NCBI RefSeq assembly: GCF_022760755.1
Contig: NZ_JAIVFP010000001.1
Location: forward strand, 823,501-887,500
Direction of reading: 5' to 3'
DNA: 64,000 bases
From: Candidatus Rhodoblastus alkanivorans
Lineage (GTDB): Bacteria > Pseudomonadota > Alphaproteobacteria > Rhizobiales > Beijerinckiaceae
In this document: positions 30,333-39,222 of the stretch, in pieces
Numbering within the stretch: position 1 is the first letter of the stretch
How the letters are laid out: every line of letters starts with the position of its first letter
Translations under genes and position numbers: made by a program
The notes under the pieces: generated by a model
What the model was told of the DNA's origin: nothing
Seen by the model: only the letters and a program-made list of their open reading frames with translations
The model's database searches: none

Positions 30333-31301
30333 ATGACCGACGCCATCAGGCCAGATGCTGCGACCATCGTCACTTTGTCCTTTCGCGGCGATCTCGACTG
30401 CTGCCGCCTGCTGTGCGAAAGCGTGGACCGTTTCGCGCCGGAAAATTTCGTCCATCGGCTTTATGTCCCGACCCGCGATCTCGCGCTTTTCGCTGGCTTC
30501 GCCAATGAGCGCCGCGTCGTGGCGTCTCAGGACCGCGATCTGCTGCCGGGCTGGATGTGGAAACTGCCCATGCCGGGGCCGCGCCTGCGCCAGCTTTTGC
30601 GCCTGCCGCGCCGCAATGTTTATCTGAGCCTCTTCAGCCCGCCGGTGCGCGGCTGGATCGCCCAGCAGATGATGAAGATCGCCGCCGCGGCGCAGGCTCC
30701 GACCGAAATCGTGCTGCATGTCGATAGCGACACTCTGTTCATCCGGCCCCTGAGCCTCGACCGGCTCGCCCGCGCCGACGGCAGGACGCGGCTTTATCAG
30801 ACGCCAGACCGGATTGATGAGCCGGACCATCGCCTGTGGCATGAAACCGCGAGCCGCCTGCTCGGCTTCGCCGTCGATCCGTTCCACAATGGCGATTATA
30901 TCGACCAGCTCGTGGTCTGGCGGCGCTCGACCGTGCGCCGCCTGATCGCGCGGATCGAGGAAGTCGGCGGCCGCGACTGGCGCAAGGTCCTCGCCGCCAC
31001 GCCGCATTTCTCGGAATATATTCTTTATGGCGTCTTTGCGGATAATGTTCTCGGCCTCGCCGCCGCCGGCCATTGGCCCGATCCGCGCTCGCTGTGCCAT
31101 TCCTTGTGGACTGACCGGCTCCAAAGTGAAGAGGAGGAGCGCGCCTTCATCGCGGCCCTGCGCCCCGACCACATCGCCTGCCTGCTGCAATCGACTTTGC
31201 CGCTCGGTCTCGACGAGCGCCGCGCCTTCAACGCCCGCATCGTGGATCAGGCCGCGGGCCAAGACGCGGGCCAAGACGCGGGCCAAGACGACGCGGCGTG
31301 A
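30333..31301 (+). CDS. DUF6492 family protein, probable glycosyltransferase-like
   Basis: The 322-residue protein resembles the DUF6492 family, which is found near polysaccharide genes and has glycosyltransferase-like features. TIVTLSFRGDLDCCRLLCESVDRFAP is at the N-terminus, EIVLHVDSDTLFIRPLS has a DxD-like motif (Asp-Ser-Asp), and there are HNGDYIDQLVVWRRSTV and HFSEYILYGVFADN. A role in adding a sugar to a surface polymer is inferred. The C-terminus has three copies of a 12-base repeat coding AGQD. ATG 30333 was chosen; a TTG at 30282 overlapping the rcdA stop is an alternative. Its stop is directly next to the stop of the convergent GT2 gene. Confidence 0.65.
   Translation: MTDAIRPDAATIVTLSFRGDLDCCRLLCESVDRFAPENFVHRLYVPTRDLALFAGFANERRVVASQDRDLLPGWMWKLPMPGPRLRQLLRLPRRNVYLSLFSPPVRGWIAQQMMKIAAAAQAPTEIVLHVDSDTLFIRPLSLDRLARADGRTRLYQTPDRIDEPDHRLWHETASRLLGFAVDPFHNGDYIDQLVVWRRSTVRRLIARIEEVGGRDWRKVLAATPHFSEYILYGVFADNVLGLAAAGHWPDPRSLCHSLWTDRLQSEEEERAFIAALRPDHIACLLQSTLPLGLDERRAFNARIVDQAAGQDAGQDAGQDDAA
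31254..31289 (+). repeat. Three perfect copies of a 12-bp tandem repeat
   Basis: The unit GCGGGCCAAGAC occurs three times in a row in the 3' end of the DUF6492 gene and codes for repeated AGQD. Such repeats can change copy number without shifting the frame. Confidence 0.95.
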
Positions 31302-32252
31302 TCATTTTCCTTTCGGTTGATAGAGGGGATAGAGCGCGCCAAAGGACAATTTTCCCATCACGCCGGCAAGGCGGAAGCCAAAATCGGCGCGTTGGTCGGC
31401 GCCCTGGAACAGGTAGAGCGGCGCGCGGGCTGCGAGGAGCCCGGCCTGGACAAAAGCCTTGGCGCGGATGATCCAGCGCGCCGCCCGCGGGTGGGCGCCG
31501 CCGCGCGCGACGGCACGCGCGAAATGCTGGCCGCCGGCATAGAAGCGCCGCTGGAGATAAGTCCTCTGACAGCGCTCGGCCGGGACGAATTCGGACACGA
31601 CGGCGCCGGGCAGCCAGGCGAAACGCCGGCCCCGGCGCTGGAGGCGGCAGAACAGGTCATAATCCTCGCCGCCGCTGACGCCCAGAGCCGGATCGAAGGG
31701 CTCGCGCTCAGTGAGGGTCGTGGCGCGGCGAAAAACGGCGTTATTGGTGGCAAGCCCGATCCCGTGGATTTTTTTTGGCCCGAAGGCGAATAATTCGAAA
31801 GAAGCCGGCCGGTCGAGTTCGCGCGAAAAGACCATGCGGGCGGCGCGCGGCGCCTGATCCGGCTTTTCGAATGTGGCGATCACCCGGCCAAGCCAGGCGT
31901 CGAATGGTTGTTCTCGCAGCGCGCTGGAAAGGCCGGTGAGCCAGCCCGGTTCGAGACATTGGTCGTCGTCGATGAAGGCGACGAAATCCGTGTCGCCGGC
32001 GGCCACGCCGGCGTTGCGCGCAACCGAAATATTGGCCGGATGGGCCTCGATCCAGCGCATCGGGATCGGGCTTTTTGCCGCCTCCTCCGCGACGACGGCG
32101 CGGGCGAGACCCTCATCGCTGTTGTCCACCACGACGACGCTGACCGAAAGGCTGTCGGGAAGCTCCTGCGCAGCGACGCTTTTCAGCAAGGCGCGCAAAA
32201 GATCGTTGCGATGAAAGGTGCAGATGACGATGGAAAGCCCGATGCGGCTCAT
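31302..32252 (-). CDS. Glycosyltransferase family 2 (polysaccharide synthesis)
   Basis: The 316-residue GT-A protein has the N-terminal nucleotide-sugar fold (GLSIVICTFHRNDLLRALLKSV), the metal-binding FIDDDQCLEPGW (Asp-Asp-Asp, about residue 97), and VSGGEDYDLFCRLQRRG with the acidic catalytic motif. A C-terminal hydrophobic/basic stretch may dock it at the membrane. It would add a sugar to a lipid-linked repeat unit on the cytosolic side. It overlaps the O-antigen ligase-like gene by an ATGA, and is the last gene of a four-gene polysaccharide operon. Confidence 0.88.
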   Translation of the reverse strand: MSRIGLSIVICTFHRNDLLRALLKSVAAQELPDSLSVSVVVVDNSDEGLARAVVAEEAAKSPIPMRWIEAHPANISVARNAGVAAGDTDFVAFIDDDQCLEPGWLTGLSSALREQPFDAWLGRVIATFEKPDQAPRAARMVFSRELDRPASFELFAFGPKKIHGIGLATNNAVFRRATTLTEREPFDPALGVSGGEDYDLFCRLQRRGRRFAWLPGAVVSEFVPAERCQRTYLQRRFYAGGQHFARAVARGGAHPRAARWIIRAKAFVQAGLLAARAPLYLFQGADQRADFGFRLAGVMGKLSFGALYPLYQPKGK

Positions 32253-33601
32253 GCGGACCTCTTGGGGCGCGGAAATGGCCGCCAGCTCGTCAGGGCGATG
32301 AGCAGCGTGACGATATTGGCGTAAGGATTGTTGCGCATATAGAGGGTCGCCTCGGTGAAATTGTGCAGGAGATGGAGGAACAGCACGAGGGCGATCATGG
32401 TGAAGACCGGCCGGGCGCCGGGGGCGTCGCGGGTCTCGATGGCGCGCCGCGTGGCGCGGCCGATCGCCGCGAAAACCGACCAGATGGCGATGAGCGTCGC
32501 GATCAGCCCGATATGGAGCCAGAGTTCGAGATAGCCGTTATGGGCCTGGTTGATGAGCCCTACGGGAGAATCCCCCAGCCAGGTGCCGGGCTCGAGCTTG
32601 CGCAACGGATCGTCGGCGAAGCCGACGTCCCAGAAGGCGCCATAGCCATAGCCGAACCATTCATGTTTCATCGCCGAATGATAGGCGAAGGCCCAGAGCT
32701 CATTGCGGCCGGTAAAGGTCGGGTCGGCGACGAAGGCGACCAGAATTTTGTAATAATCGAAATCGAAAAAGATCAGGATCGCGCCGATCGCCGCGACCAA
32801 AGCCGCTACGCCGGCGAAAGCGAGCAGAGCGAAACGCGGCCCGAGCTTTTGCGCGGCGTAGAACATCGCGCCGATGGCGAGGCCGAGGACCAGAAGGCCG
32901 ATCGAGGTCTTGCTGTCGGTGAGGACCAGGAAAAAGGTCGAGAGCAGGGCGCTGGCGATCCCCAGAAAACGGCCGCTCCAGCTTGCGCAGCCAAAAGTCC
33001 AGGTCACGGCGATGACCACCGTGACCATAGCGACGATGCCGGCCACGTTCTTCTGGATATAAAGGCCCTTGACGCCGATGTCGGAAATGGCCTGCGCCGG
33101 CCAGACCACGACCAGGGCGAGATTGATGATGATCACCGCCGTCATGAAACCGAACAATTTGGTATGGAAGGCGCGCATGTTATCCACGCCGACCGCGACG
33201 CCGATCGCCGCCGCGCTGATGCAGACGAGCAGCGCCGCGCGCCTGATGGTCAGGTCGGGAAATTGCGACCAGACGGTGCTGGCGAGGCTGATCGCCAGCA
33301 CCAGGAACATCGCCCAGTTCTCCCGCATGGCGAGCAGGAGCTGGCCACGCCGCGGCCACATGACGACGAACGACAGGAAACAGAGCGACACGCCGGCGAC
33401 CTGGACCAGCGGGCTGCCTTCGACGCGGTTGTCGACCGAGGTGATGGTGAAGGGCGTGAGCCCGATATAGGTATATTCGAGAAAGGCGTAGAGCAGCAGG
33501 TCGTGAACCGGCGTGAACCACGCCGGCTGCGCCGCCGCGCTGGATTTTCTCGTCCGGGCGCGCGGAACGGCCGCCGATGGCGCGACATGCGCGGCGGTCA
33601 T
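32249..33601 (-). CDS. O-antigen ligase / polysaccharide polymerase-like membrane protein
   Basis: The 450-residue protein has about eleven membrane segments and the Wzy_C (O-antigen ligase) pattern: a large periplasmic loop with FTGRNELWAFAYHSAMKHEWFGYGYGAFWD, then the ligase-type NQAHNGYLELWLHIGLIATLIAIW with the conserved histidine. It probably joins or polymerises lipid-linked sugar units in the periplasm. Start and stop both overlap neighbours by ATGA: SGNH hydrolase upstream and GT2 downstream. This suggests tight translational coupling. Ligase and polymerase cannot be told apart from sequence. Confidence 0.85.
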   Translation of the reverse strand: MTAAHVAPSAAVPRARTRKSSAAAQPAWFTPVHDLLLYAFLEYTYIGLTPFTITSVDNRVEGSPLVQVAGVSLCFLSFVVMWPRRGQLLLAMRENWAMFLVLAISLASTVWSQFPDLTIRRAALLVCISAAAIGVAVGVDNMRAFHTKLFGFMTAVIIINLALVVVWPAQAISDIGVKGLYIQKNVAGIVAMVTVVIAVTWTFGCASWSGRFLGIASALLSTFFLVLTDSKTSIGLLVLGLAIGAMFYAAQKLGPRFALLAFAGVAALVAAIGAILIFFDFDYYKILVAFVADPTFTGRNELWAFAYHSAMKHEWFGYGYGAFWDVGFADDPLRKLEPGTWLGDSPVGLINQAHNGYLELWLHIGLIATLIAIWSVFAAIGRATRRAIETRDAPGARPVFTMIALVLFLHLLHNFTEATLYMRNNPYANIVTLLIALTSWRPFPRPKRSA

Positions 33602-34782
33602 TGCGCGGCGGCCGTCGGCGCGAGGGAGGCGGAATGTTCGCCGCCAAGCATCGGGCAGATGCGCGCGGCGAGCGCCTTGCCGAAAAAGGCGTTGCCGGTT
33701 CGATTGAGATGGCCGAAGCCGGCGTTGGCGCCGAAGCCATGGAGATCGGCTCCGGTCGCGCGCACCCGCGCGCGGGCCTCTTTCTCGACGTCGAAGAAGG
33801 GCGCGCCGGCCTTTTGCGCGAGCTGGCGCCATTCGTTGCGGATCGGCTCGGGCCCGATCGGCTTGTTGCTTTCGCCGTCGGCGTCGGGAACGATGGTCAC
33901 GGCGAAGGGAATGTCTCTGTTGCGCAGCGTTGCCGCCATTTCGTCAAAGGCAAGGTCGCGGCCCTGCTGGAAGGAGCGATAGACGGCGGGGTCGATTTTC
34001 GGCTCCCCTTTGGGCGTATCGGCCTCGGCGGCCTCTTCGCGCGCGATGCGGCGATATTGGATGGCGTATTGGATGAGCCGGCTATGGTCGCTCAGCCTTT
34101 GCAGCCAGGCGGCGAAAGCCGAGGATTTGGCTTTGAACTGTGGCGTGTCCTTATAGGCGTAATCGATGCGCGTCTTGCCGTCCGGGCCCCGCTCCAGGCG
34201 CGGCGACAGGTTTCTGGTCGGGTCGAGGTCGCCGGGAACAACAAAGCTGTTGGTCTGGAGGAGGACGAAATCGGGCTTGAGCGACAGGCCGTAATCGCGC
34301 AGCAGCAGATATTGCTGGTGGATGGTGTAGCCGTCGACGCCGAGATTGATGGTCTCGATCTGGCGCCCGGCCAGCGCCGGGCATTCTTTCAAAGCGTCGC
34401 CGAGCTGCGCGACATAGCCGTCCTTGAGCGCGACCTGAATCGCCATCGTATAGGAATTGCCGACGACCATCAGGCGGAAGACGCCCGGCGGCTTGGCCCT
34501 GGAATGTTCGACGTCATGAAAGCCGTGGGAATTGAGCGCGATTTCGGAAACGCCTTCGTTCGACTGAATCCCATGGGCATAGGGACGCCCGGCATAGCCG
34601 AGTTCCGGCAGGTCGTGATTGTAATTGGCGCGGCCGTAAGCAAGCGTCGAGACCGAGCCGTAGCTGACGGCGCGCATGCCGAGTTCGATCGCGCCCAGAG
34701 CGACGGCGGCGCCGGCGGCGACGGCGCCCGCGCCGACGACGACCGCCCTAAAAGTTGAAATAGATGAAGGGCGAGGCGCCAT
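33598..34782 (-). CDS. SGNH/GDSL-like hydrolase, probable sugar O-acetyl handling protein
   Basis: The 394-residue protein has a signal anchor (about residues 10-35, AVVVGAGAVAAGAAVALGAIELG). The SGNH fold follows: block I serine in LMVVGNSYTMAIQ (Ser110), TINLGVDGYTIHQQ, FVLLQTNSF (block III-like), and GFGHLNRTGNAFFGKAL with the late histidine. Next to an MBOAT acyltransferase this arrangement resembles alginate AlgI with AlgJ/AlgX, where the SGNH partner moves acetyl groups to the polymer in the periplasm. The start overlaps the MBOAT gene end by 35 bases and its stop overlaps the ligase gene. Confidence 0.8.
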   Translation of the reverse strand: MAPRPSSISTFRAVVVGAGAVAAGAAVALGAIELGMRAVSYGSVSTLAYGRANYNHDLPELGYAGRPYAHGIQSNEGVSEIALNSHGFHDVEHSRAKPPGVFRLMVVGNSYTMAIQVALKDGYVAQLGDALKECPALAGRQIETINLGVDGYTIHQQYLLLRDYGLSLKPDFVLLQTNSFVVPGDLDPTRNLSPRLERGPDGKTRIDYAYKDTPQFKAKSSAFAAWLQRLSDHSRLIQYAIQYRRIAREEAAEADTPKGEPKIDPAVYRSFQQGRDLAFDEMAATLRNRDIPFAVTIVPDADGESNKPIGPEPIRNEWRQLAQKAGAPFFDVEKEARARVRATGADLHGFGANAGFGHLNRTGNAFFGKALAARICPMLGGEHSASLAPTAAAQ

Positions 34783-36262
34783 GGCGAATCCCCGTGAGCG
34801 AGATGACGAAAAGGACGATCGTCGCGGCAAAGCCGGTGAAGGCGAAGGGCGCGAAGAGGCGGCCGAAATCGCGGACAGAAGGGCGCGGCGCGCGGCCGAA
34901 CGCCTTCAGCCGGGTCTCCGCCCAGGCGATGACCTGCTGCGAATTGGGAGAGAGAAAAGCGAGCGCCAGCAGTCCGGCGATCCAGGGCCAGGGCGATTCC
35001 TCGAGGCGGCCGATCAGGGCGTGCGGATATTCAGGGGCGACGGCATGAGGCGGCGGCGCGTTGAAGGCGACCATGCCCTCCAGCACCCGGATCGCGCCTT
35101 CGAGGCTCGACGCGCGGAAAAACACCCAGCCGACCACCACGGCGAGGAAGGTTAGCCCCCAGCCGAAGGGCGCCATCCAGGCGCGCCAGGCGATCCCGAA
35201 TTTTTCGCGCAAGCCGGTCACAGCGTGATTGACGACCAGATAAAGGCCGTGCAGCGCGCCCCAGATCAGGAAAGTCCAGCCGGCGCCGTGCCACAGTCCG
35301 CCGAGCAGCATGGTGATGAAGAGATTGAGATAGCGGCGCAGGAAGCCGAGCCTGTTGCCGCCGAGCGGGATATAGAGATAGTCGCGCAGGAAGCGCGACA
35401 GGGTCATGTGCCAGCGCCGCCAGAAATCGACGATCGACCGCGCCTTGTAAGGCGAATCGAAATTGAGCGGCAGTTTGATGTTGAACATGCGCGACAGGCC
35501 GAGCGCCATGTCGGTATAGCCGGAAAAATCGAAATAGATCTGGGCGGTATAGGCGAGCGCGCCGCTCCACGCCGCCGCCGCGCCAAGGGGCCCGTGGCCA
35601 TTGAAGACATGGTCGGCGAAGGGTGCGACGGAATCGGCGAAAACCACTTTCTTGACCACGCCCATCAGGAACAGGGCAAGGCCGAAGGCGATATTGGCGG
35701 GAACCGGCCTTTTGTTCGAGGGATCGGCGAATTGCGGCATCATTTCCGCATGATGCAGCACCGGGCCGGCGATGAGATGCGGGAAATAGGTCACGAACAG
35801 GAAATAATTGCCGATATTGCGTTCCTTGACCTTGCACTTGAAGCTGTCCACCAGAAAAGCGATCTGGGTGAATGTATAGAAGGAAATGCCGAGCGGCAGG
35901 ACGACTTTGATGAAGGAAAGTTCTGCGGTCGAGACCCGGTTGATGGTGTCGATCAGCCAGTTCATATATTTGAAATAGATCAGGCAGCCGAGATTGAGCG
36001 CGAGGCCGCTGATCAGAAACACTTTGGCGCGGTGGGGGCTTTTTTCGTGCGAGCGGGCGATGGCCGCGCCGATCGTGTAATTGACGAGAATCGAGGCGCA
36101 GAGCAGGAAGGTCAGCCGCCAGTCCCAATAGGAATAGAAGGCGAGCGAGGCCAAAGCCAGAAAGGCGACGCCGAACCGTCCGTTCAGGCGCGAGGCGAGA
36201 AAATAGCCGGCAAAGGCGATCGGCAGGAAGCCAAGCACGAAGGCGAAGGAATTGAACAGCAT
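34748..36262 (-). CDS. MBOAT family O-acyltransferase (AlgI-like)
   Basis: The 504-residue membrane protein has about twelve hydrophobic segments and the MBOAT signatures: YFKYMNWLIDTIN, LPLGISFYTFTQIAFLVD, FPHLIAGPVLHHAEMMPQF, the DFWRRWHMTLSRFLRDYLYIPLGGNR block and the catalytic histidine in LLGGLWHGAGWTFLIWGALHG. AlgI-like proteins pass an acetyl group from the cytosol across the membrane to a periplasmic SGNH partner. It is the first gene of the polysaccharide operon that continues with SGNH hydrolase, ligase and GT2. Its upstream region of about 220 bases is shared with the divergent GT2-GH44 pair. Confidence 0.92.
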   Translation of the reverse strand: MLFNSFAFVLGFLPIAFAGYFLASRLNGRFGVAFLALASLAFYSYWDWRLTFLLCASILVNYTIGAAIARSHEKSPHRAKVFLISGLALNLGCLIYFKYMNWLIDTINRVSTAELSFIKVVLPLGISFYTFTQIAFLVDSFKCKVKERNIGNYFLFVTYFPHLIAGPVLHHAEMMPQFADPSNKRPVPANIAFGLALFLMGVVKKVVFADSVAPFADHVFNGHGPLGAAAAWSGALAYTAQIYFDFSGYTDMALGLSRMFNIKLPLNFDSPYKARSIVDFWRRWHMTLSRFLRDYLYIPLGGNRLGFLRRYLNLFITMLLGGLWHGAGWTFLIWGALHGLYLVVNHAVTGLREKFGIAWRAWMAPFGWGLTFLAVVVGWVFFRASSLEGAIRVLEGMVAFNAPPPHAVAPEYPHALIGRLEESPWPWIAGLLALAFLSPNSQQVIAWAETRLKAFGRAPRPSVRDFGRLFAPFAFTGFAATIVLFVISLTGIRHGASPFIYFNF

Positions 36263-36484
36263 CGGCGTTCCGAACCTTTCTCCGCCGATATAGCCTCAAG
36301 CCGCGCCTTTCCTTGGTGAATGGACATGCTGAATCGCGCTCATTTTACGAGTCATGGCGCCTTTCAGGTTAATGGAATTGATCAAATTTTAAGTATTTTC
36401 GCGCCGATCTTTTCAACGGCGCCGCCCTAGCCTTCAGGTCGCGACGCGGCGGTTTTTCCGCGTTTCCCTCGCCCGGGGCTCATC

Positions 36485-37417
36485 ATGGATCGCGTCAGCG
36501 TCGTCACCCCCACATATCATCGCCCGGAGCCCCTGCGTCGGGCGCTATTAAGCCTGTTCAGTCAGACGGACCTAGGCGATCTCGCGGTCGAAGTCATTGT
36601 CGTGGACAATTCGGCGGAGGCCGACGCCCACGCCGCCGTCGAGGCGCTCGCCGAGGAGGCGCCCTTTCCCGTGATCTATGTGAGCGAGCCGCGACCGGGC
36701 GTGGCCAACGCCCGCAACGCCGGGGTCGCGGCCGCGCGCGGGCGCTGGGTCGCTTTTCTCGACGACGACGAGGAGGCCGCCCCGCTCTGGCTCGCCGCTC
36801 TGGTCGAGGTCGCCCGCAACACCGGCGCCGACGCGGTGTTCGGGCCGATCGAGGCCTGCGCCGAGGGCGGGGGCGACATCGGCGCCTTCGCGCCCTTTTT
36901 CGAGCGCCGCATCCGCCGCCCCGAGGGCGCAGACATCACCGATCTCGCCGCCTTTCTCGGCACCAATAATTCCATGTTCGACCGCGCCGCCTGCCTGTCG
37001 GCTCCGGTCAATTTCGATCCGCGCCTCAACGAGGTCGGCGGCGAGGACAGCCTGCTGCTGCAACAATTGGTGAAATGCGGCCGGCGCTTTCATTTCGCGC
37101 CGCGCGCTTTGGTTCGCGAATGGGCCCCGCAACGGCGCCTGACCTGGGCCTATGTCAAAAAACGCAAATTCGTCAGCGGCCAGATCAGGGTCTTTGTCCA
37201 GAACATGATCCATCCGGGCCATTATGGCGTCATCGCCTTGTGGATGGCGGTCGGCGTCGCGCAAACCCTCGTCTTTGGCGCGGCGGCGCTGGCCGCGGCG
37301 CCTTTTGGCGCCGAACTGAGCCAGAAAATGGCGGCGCGCGTCCATGGCGGTCTCGGCAAGATCTTCTGGGCGCCGCGTTTCCGGCCGGCGCTTTACGGCC
37401 GGGGACTGGTGTCTTGA
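36485..37417 (+). CDS. Glycosyltransferase family 2
   Basis: The 310-residue protein has a GT-A fold: DRVSVVTPTYHRPEPLRRALLSL at the N-terminus, the DxD motif within AFLDDDEEAAPLW (about residue 98), and NEVGGEDSLLLQQLVKCG with the catalytic acid. A hydrophobic stretch near the C-terminus (VIALWMAVGVAQTLVFGAAALAA, about 245-270) suggests membrane attachment. It is related to but distinct from the GT2 at 31302. The last four bases overlap the TTG start of the GH44 gene, so synthesis and hydrolysis functions are translated together. The polymer it helps to make is unknown. Confidence 0.86.
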   Translation: MDRVSVVTPTYHRPEPLRRALLSLFSQTDLGDLAVEVIVVDNSAEADAHAAVEALAEEAPFPVIYVSEPRPGVANARNAGVAAARGRWVAFLDDDEEAAPLWLAALVEVARNTGADAVFGPIEACAEGGGDIGAFAPFFERRIRRPEGADITDLAAFLGTNNSMFDRAACLSAPVNFDPRLNEVGGEDSLLLQQLVKCGRRFHFAPRALVREWAPQRRLTWAYVKKRKFVSGQIRVFVQNMIHPGHYGVIALWMAVGVAQTLVFGAAALAAAPFGAELSQKMAARVHGGLGKIFWAPRFRPALYGRGLVS

Positions 37418-39066
37418 GCGACGGCAAAATCTCGCGCCGGGGCATGGTCGCGATCTTGAGCGCCGGCGGCGTCGCGGCGGGCGGTTTGCGTCTCGCCGCC
37501 GGGCCGTCGAAGGCGGCGCCTCCCGCCGACGCCGGGGTTGCCGCCGTGCGCATCGACGACCGCGCGCCCGGAACGGCGATCGACCCCTTCATCTATGGCT
37601 CCAACGAGATCGGAACCATGGACGGCGCCGAGCCGAGCGTCGAATATGACCGCCTCGCCGGCGTGACCATCCGCCGATTGGGCGGCAATCTGATGACGAC
37701 CTATAATTGGCGCGACAACGCCGCCAATTCCGGCAAGGATTACGAGCACGCCAATAATGCGGGCCTGCTCGGCTTTCTCGGCGCGCCGAAGGCGGACTGG
37801 GGCCGTCCCGGCGAGGTTGTCGAACTTTTCCTCGCCAATAGCGGGAAGGTCGGCGCGAAGAGCCTGCTGACCTTGCCGCTCGCGGGCTATGTCGCCGCCG
37901 ATTTCAACGGCGCGGTGCCGCCGGGCGAGGCGGCGCCGTCGCCGCGTTTCGTCGCGGTCGATTGGTCGGACAAGGAAGATTTGTCGCGCGGCGTCAATAT
38001 TCCGGCCTTCGTCAAGCGCCTCGTCGCGGAGCATGGCGGCGCGGATGCGGGCGGCGTGCGCGGCTATTATCTCGACAACGAGCCGGGGCTCTGGCCGCAG
38101 ACTCATCCCCGTATCGTGAAAAGCCCGCCGACCATCAAAGGCCTGATCGAAAAATCCCTGCGCGCGGCCGCCGTGATCAAGAAGATCGATCCCAAGGCCT
38201 GGGTGCTCGGCCCGGCAAGCTGGGGCGCGCCCGAATTCCTCAATTTCCAGAACGCGCCCGACTGGGGCGACTACAAGTCCCACGGCACTTTCCTTGCCGC
38301 CTATCTCGCGGCCTTCCGCGCCGAATCCGAGCGCAAGGGCGTTCGCCTGCTCGATCTGCTCGACGTCCACTGGTATCCCCAGGACCGGCGCGGCGCGCTC
38401 TATGGCTCCGAAAATCCCGCGCTTGCCGCGGAAATCCTCGATGCGCCGCGCTCGCTCGACGAGCCGGGCTTTTGCGAACAGTCCTGGGTCAGCGACCTGC
38501 TCGGCTGCGGTTCTTCGTCAGGACTGCGCCTGCCGCTGCTGCCGAGCCTGCGCGAGATCATCGCCGAAAATTTCCCCGGCCTCGGCCTGTCGATCGGCGA
38601 ATATAATTATGGCGGACCGGGCCAGCTCTCGACCGGCCTTGGGGTCGCAGACGCCCTCGGCCGCTTCGGGCGCTCGGGCGTGAATGTCGCGGCCCATTGG
38701 GGGGCGCTGGCGGGCTGGGTCGGAGAGGCCTTCCGGCTTTATCGCATGAAGGACGCCGACGGTCAGTCGTTTGGCGCGCAAAGCCTTCCGGTCGAGAGCG
38801 GCGCCGGCCCCGGGCTTTCGCTCTTCGCCGCGCGCGGCTCCAACGGCCTGACCGATCTGGTCGCGATCAACAAAACCGCGCGGCCGATCATTTTCGACCT
38901 GCGTTTCGCGTCGAACCGTCCCGCCGCCTTGCGCGGGACGCTGGGCTTCGACCAGATCCGGCGGCAATGCAGCTTCCTCGACGAACCGGGCGACGATTCA
39001 GACCTCGTCCTGCGGCTCACCACGCCGGAATTTTCCGCGCGCCGCTATGTCCTGAACTCGCGGTAA
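37414..39066 (+). CDS. Tat-exported glycoside hydrolase family 44 (endoglucanase-like)
   Basis: The 550-residue protein has a twin-arginine signal (KISRRGMVAILSAGG). The start must lie before it, which makes TTG 37414 (overlapping the GT2 stop as TTGA) the best choice over ATG 37444. The catalytic domain shows the GH44 pattern: FIYGSNEIG, RRLGGNLMTTYNWRDN, the acid/base Glu223 in YYLDNEPGLWPQTHPR, LLDVHWYPQDRRG and the nucleophile Glu396 in SIGEYNYGG. A beta-sandwich-like C-terminal part follows (about 470-550). GH44 enzymes hydrolyse beta-1,4-glucans and xyloglucan with retention. Location in a polysaccharide cluster suggests processing of the cell's own glucan rather than feeding on plant cellulose. 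Confidence 0.88.
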   Translation: MSDGKISRRGMVAILSAGGVAAGGLRLAAGPSKAAPPADAGVAAVRIDDRAPGTAIDPFIYGSNEIGTMDGAEPSVEYDRLAGVTIRRLGGNLMTTYNWRDNAANSGKDYEHANNAGLLGFLGAPKADWGRPGEVVELFLANSGKVGAKSLLTLPLAGYVAADFNGAVPPGEAAPSPRFVAVDWSDKEDLSRGVNIPAFVKRLVAEHGGADAGGVRGYYLDNEPGLWPQTHPRIVKSPPTIKGLIEKSLRAAAVIKKIDPKAWVLGPASWGAPEFLNFQNAPDWGDYKSHGTFLAAYLAAFRAESERKGVRLLDLLDVHWYPQDRRGALYGSENPALAAEILDAPRSLDEPGFCEQSWVSDLLGCGSSSGLRLPLLPSLREIIAENFPGLGLSIGEYNYGGPGQLSTGLGVADALGRFGRSGVNVAAHWGALAGWVGEAFRLYRMKDADGQSFGAQSLPVESGAGPGLSLFAARGSNGLTDLVAINKTARPIIFDLRFASNRPAALRGTLGFDQIRRQCSFLDEPGDDSDLVLRLTTPEFSARRYVLNSR

Positions 39067-39222
39067 AAATCCGAGGCTCGGCTCCCACCGGCAAATGACA
39101 TTCTTCGGCGGAAAGGCGTCGTCCGCCGCAAGGCCGGCATATTCAGGAAAGCGGCCGCTGACCAAATGGACGGACAGGCCGCCAGCGACGCCGGGCTCGG
39201 CGCGCCCCCCGCGTCGGGGGTT

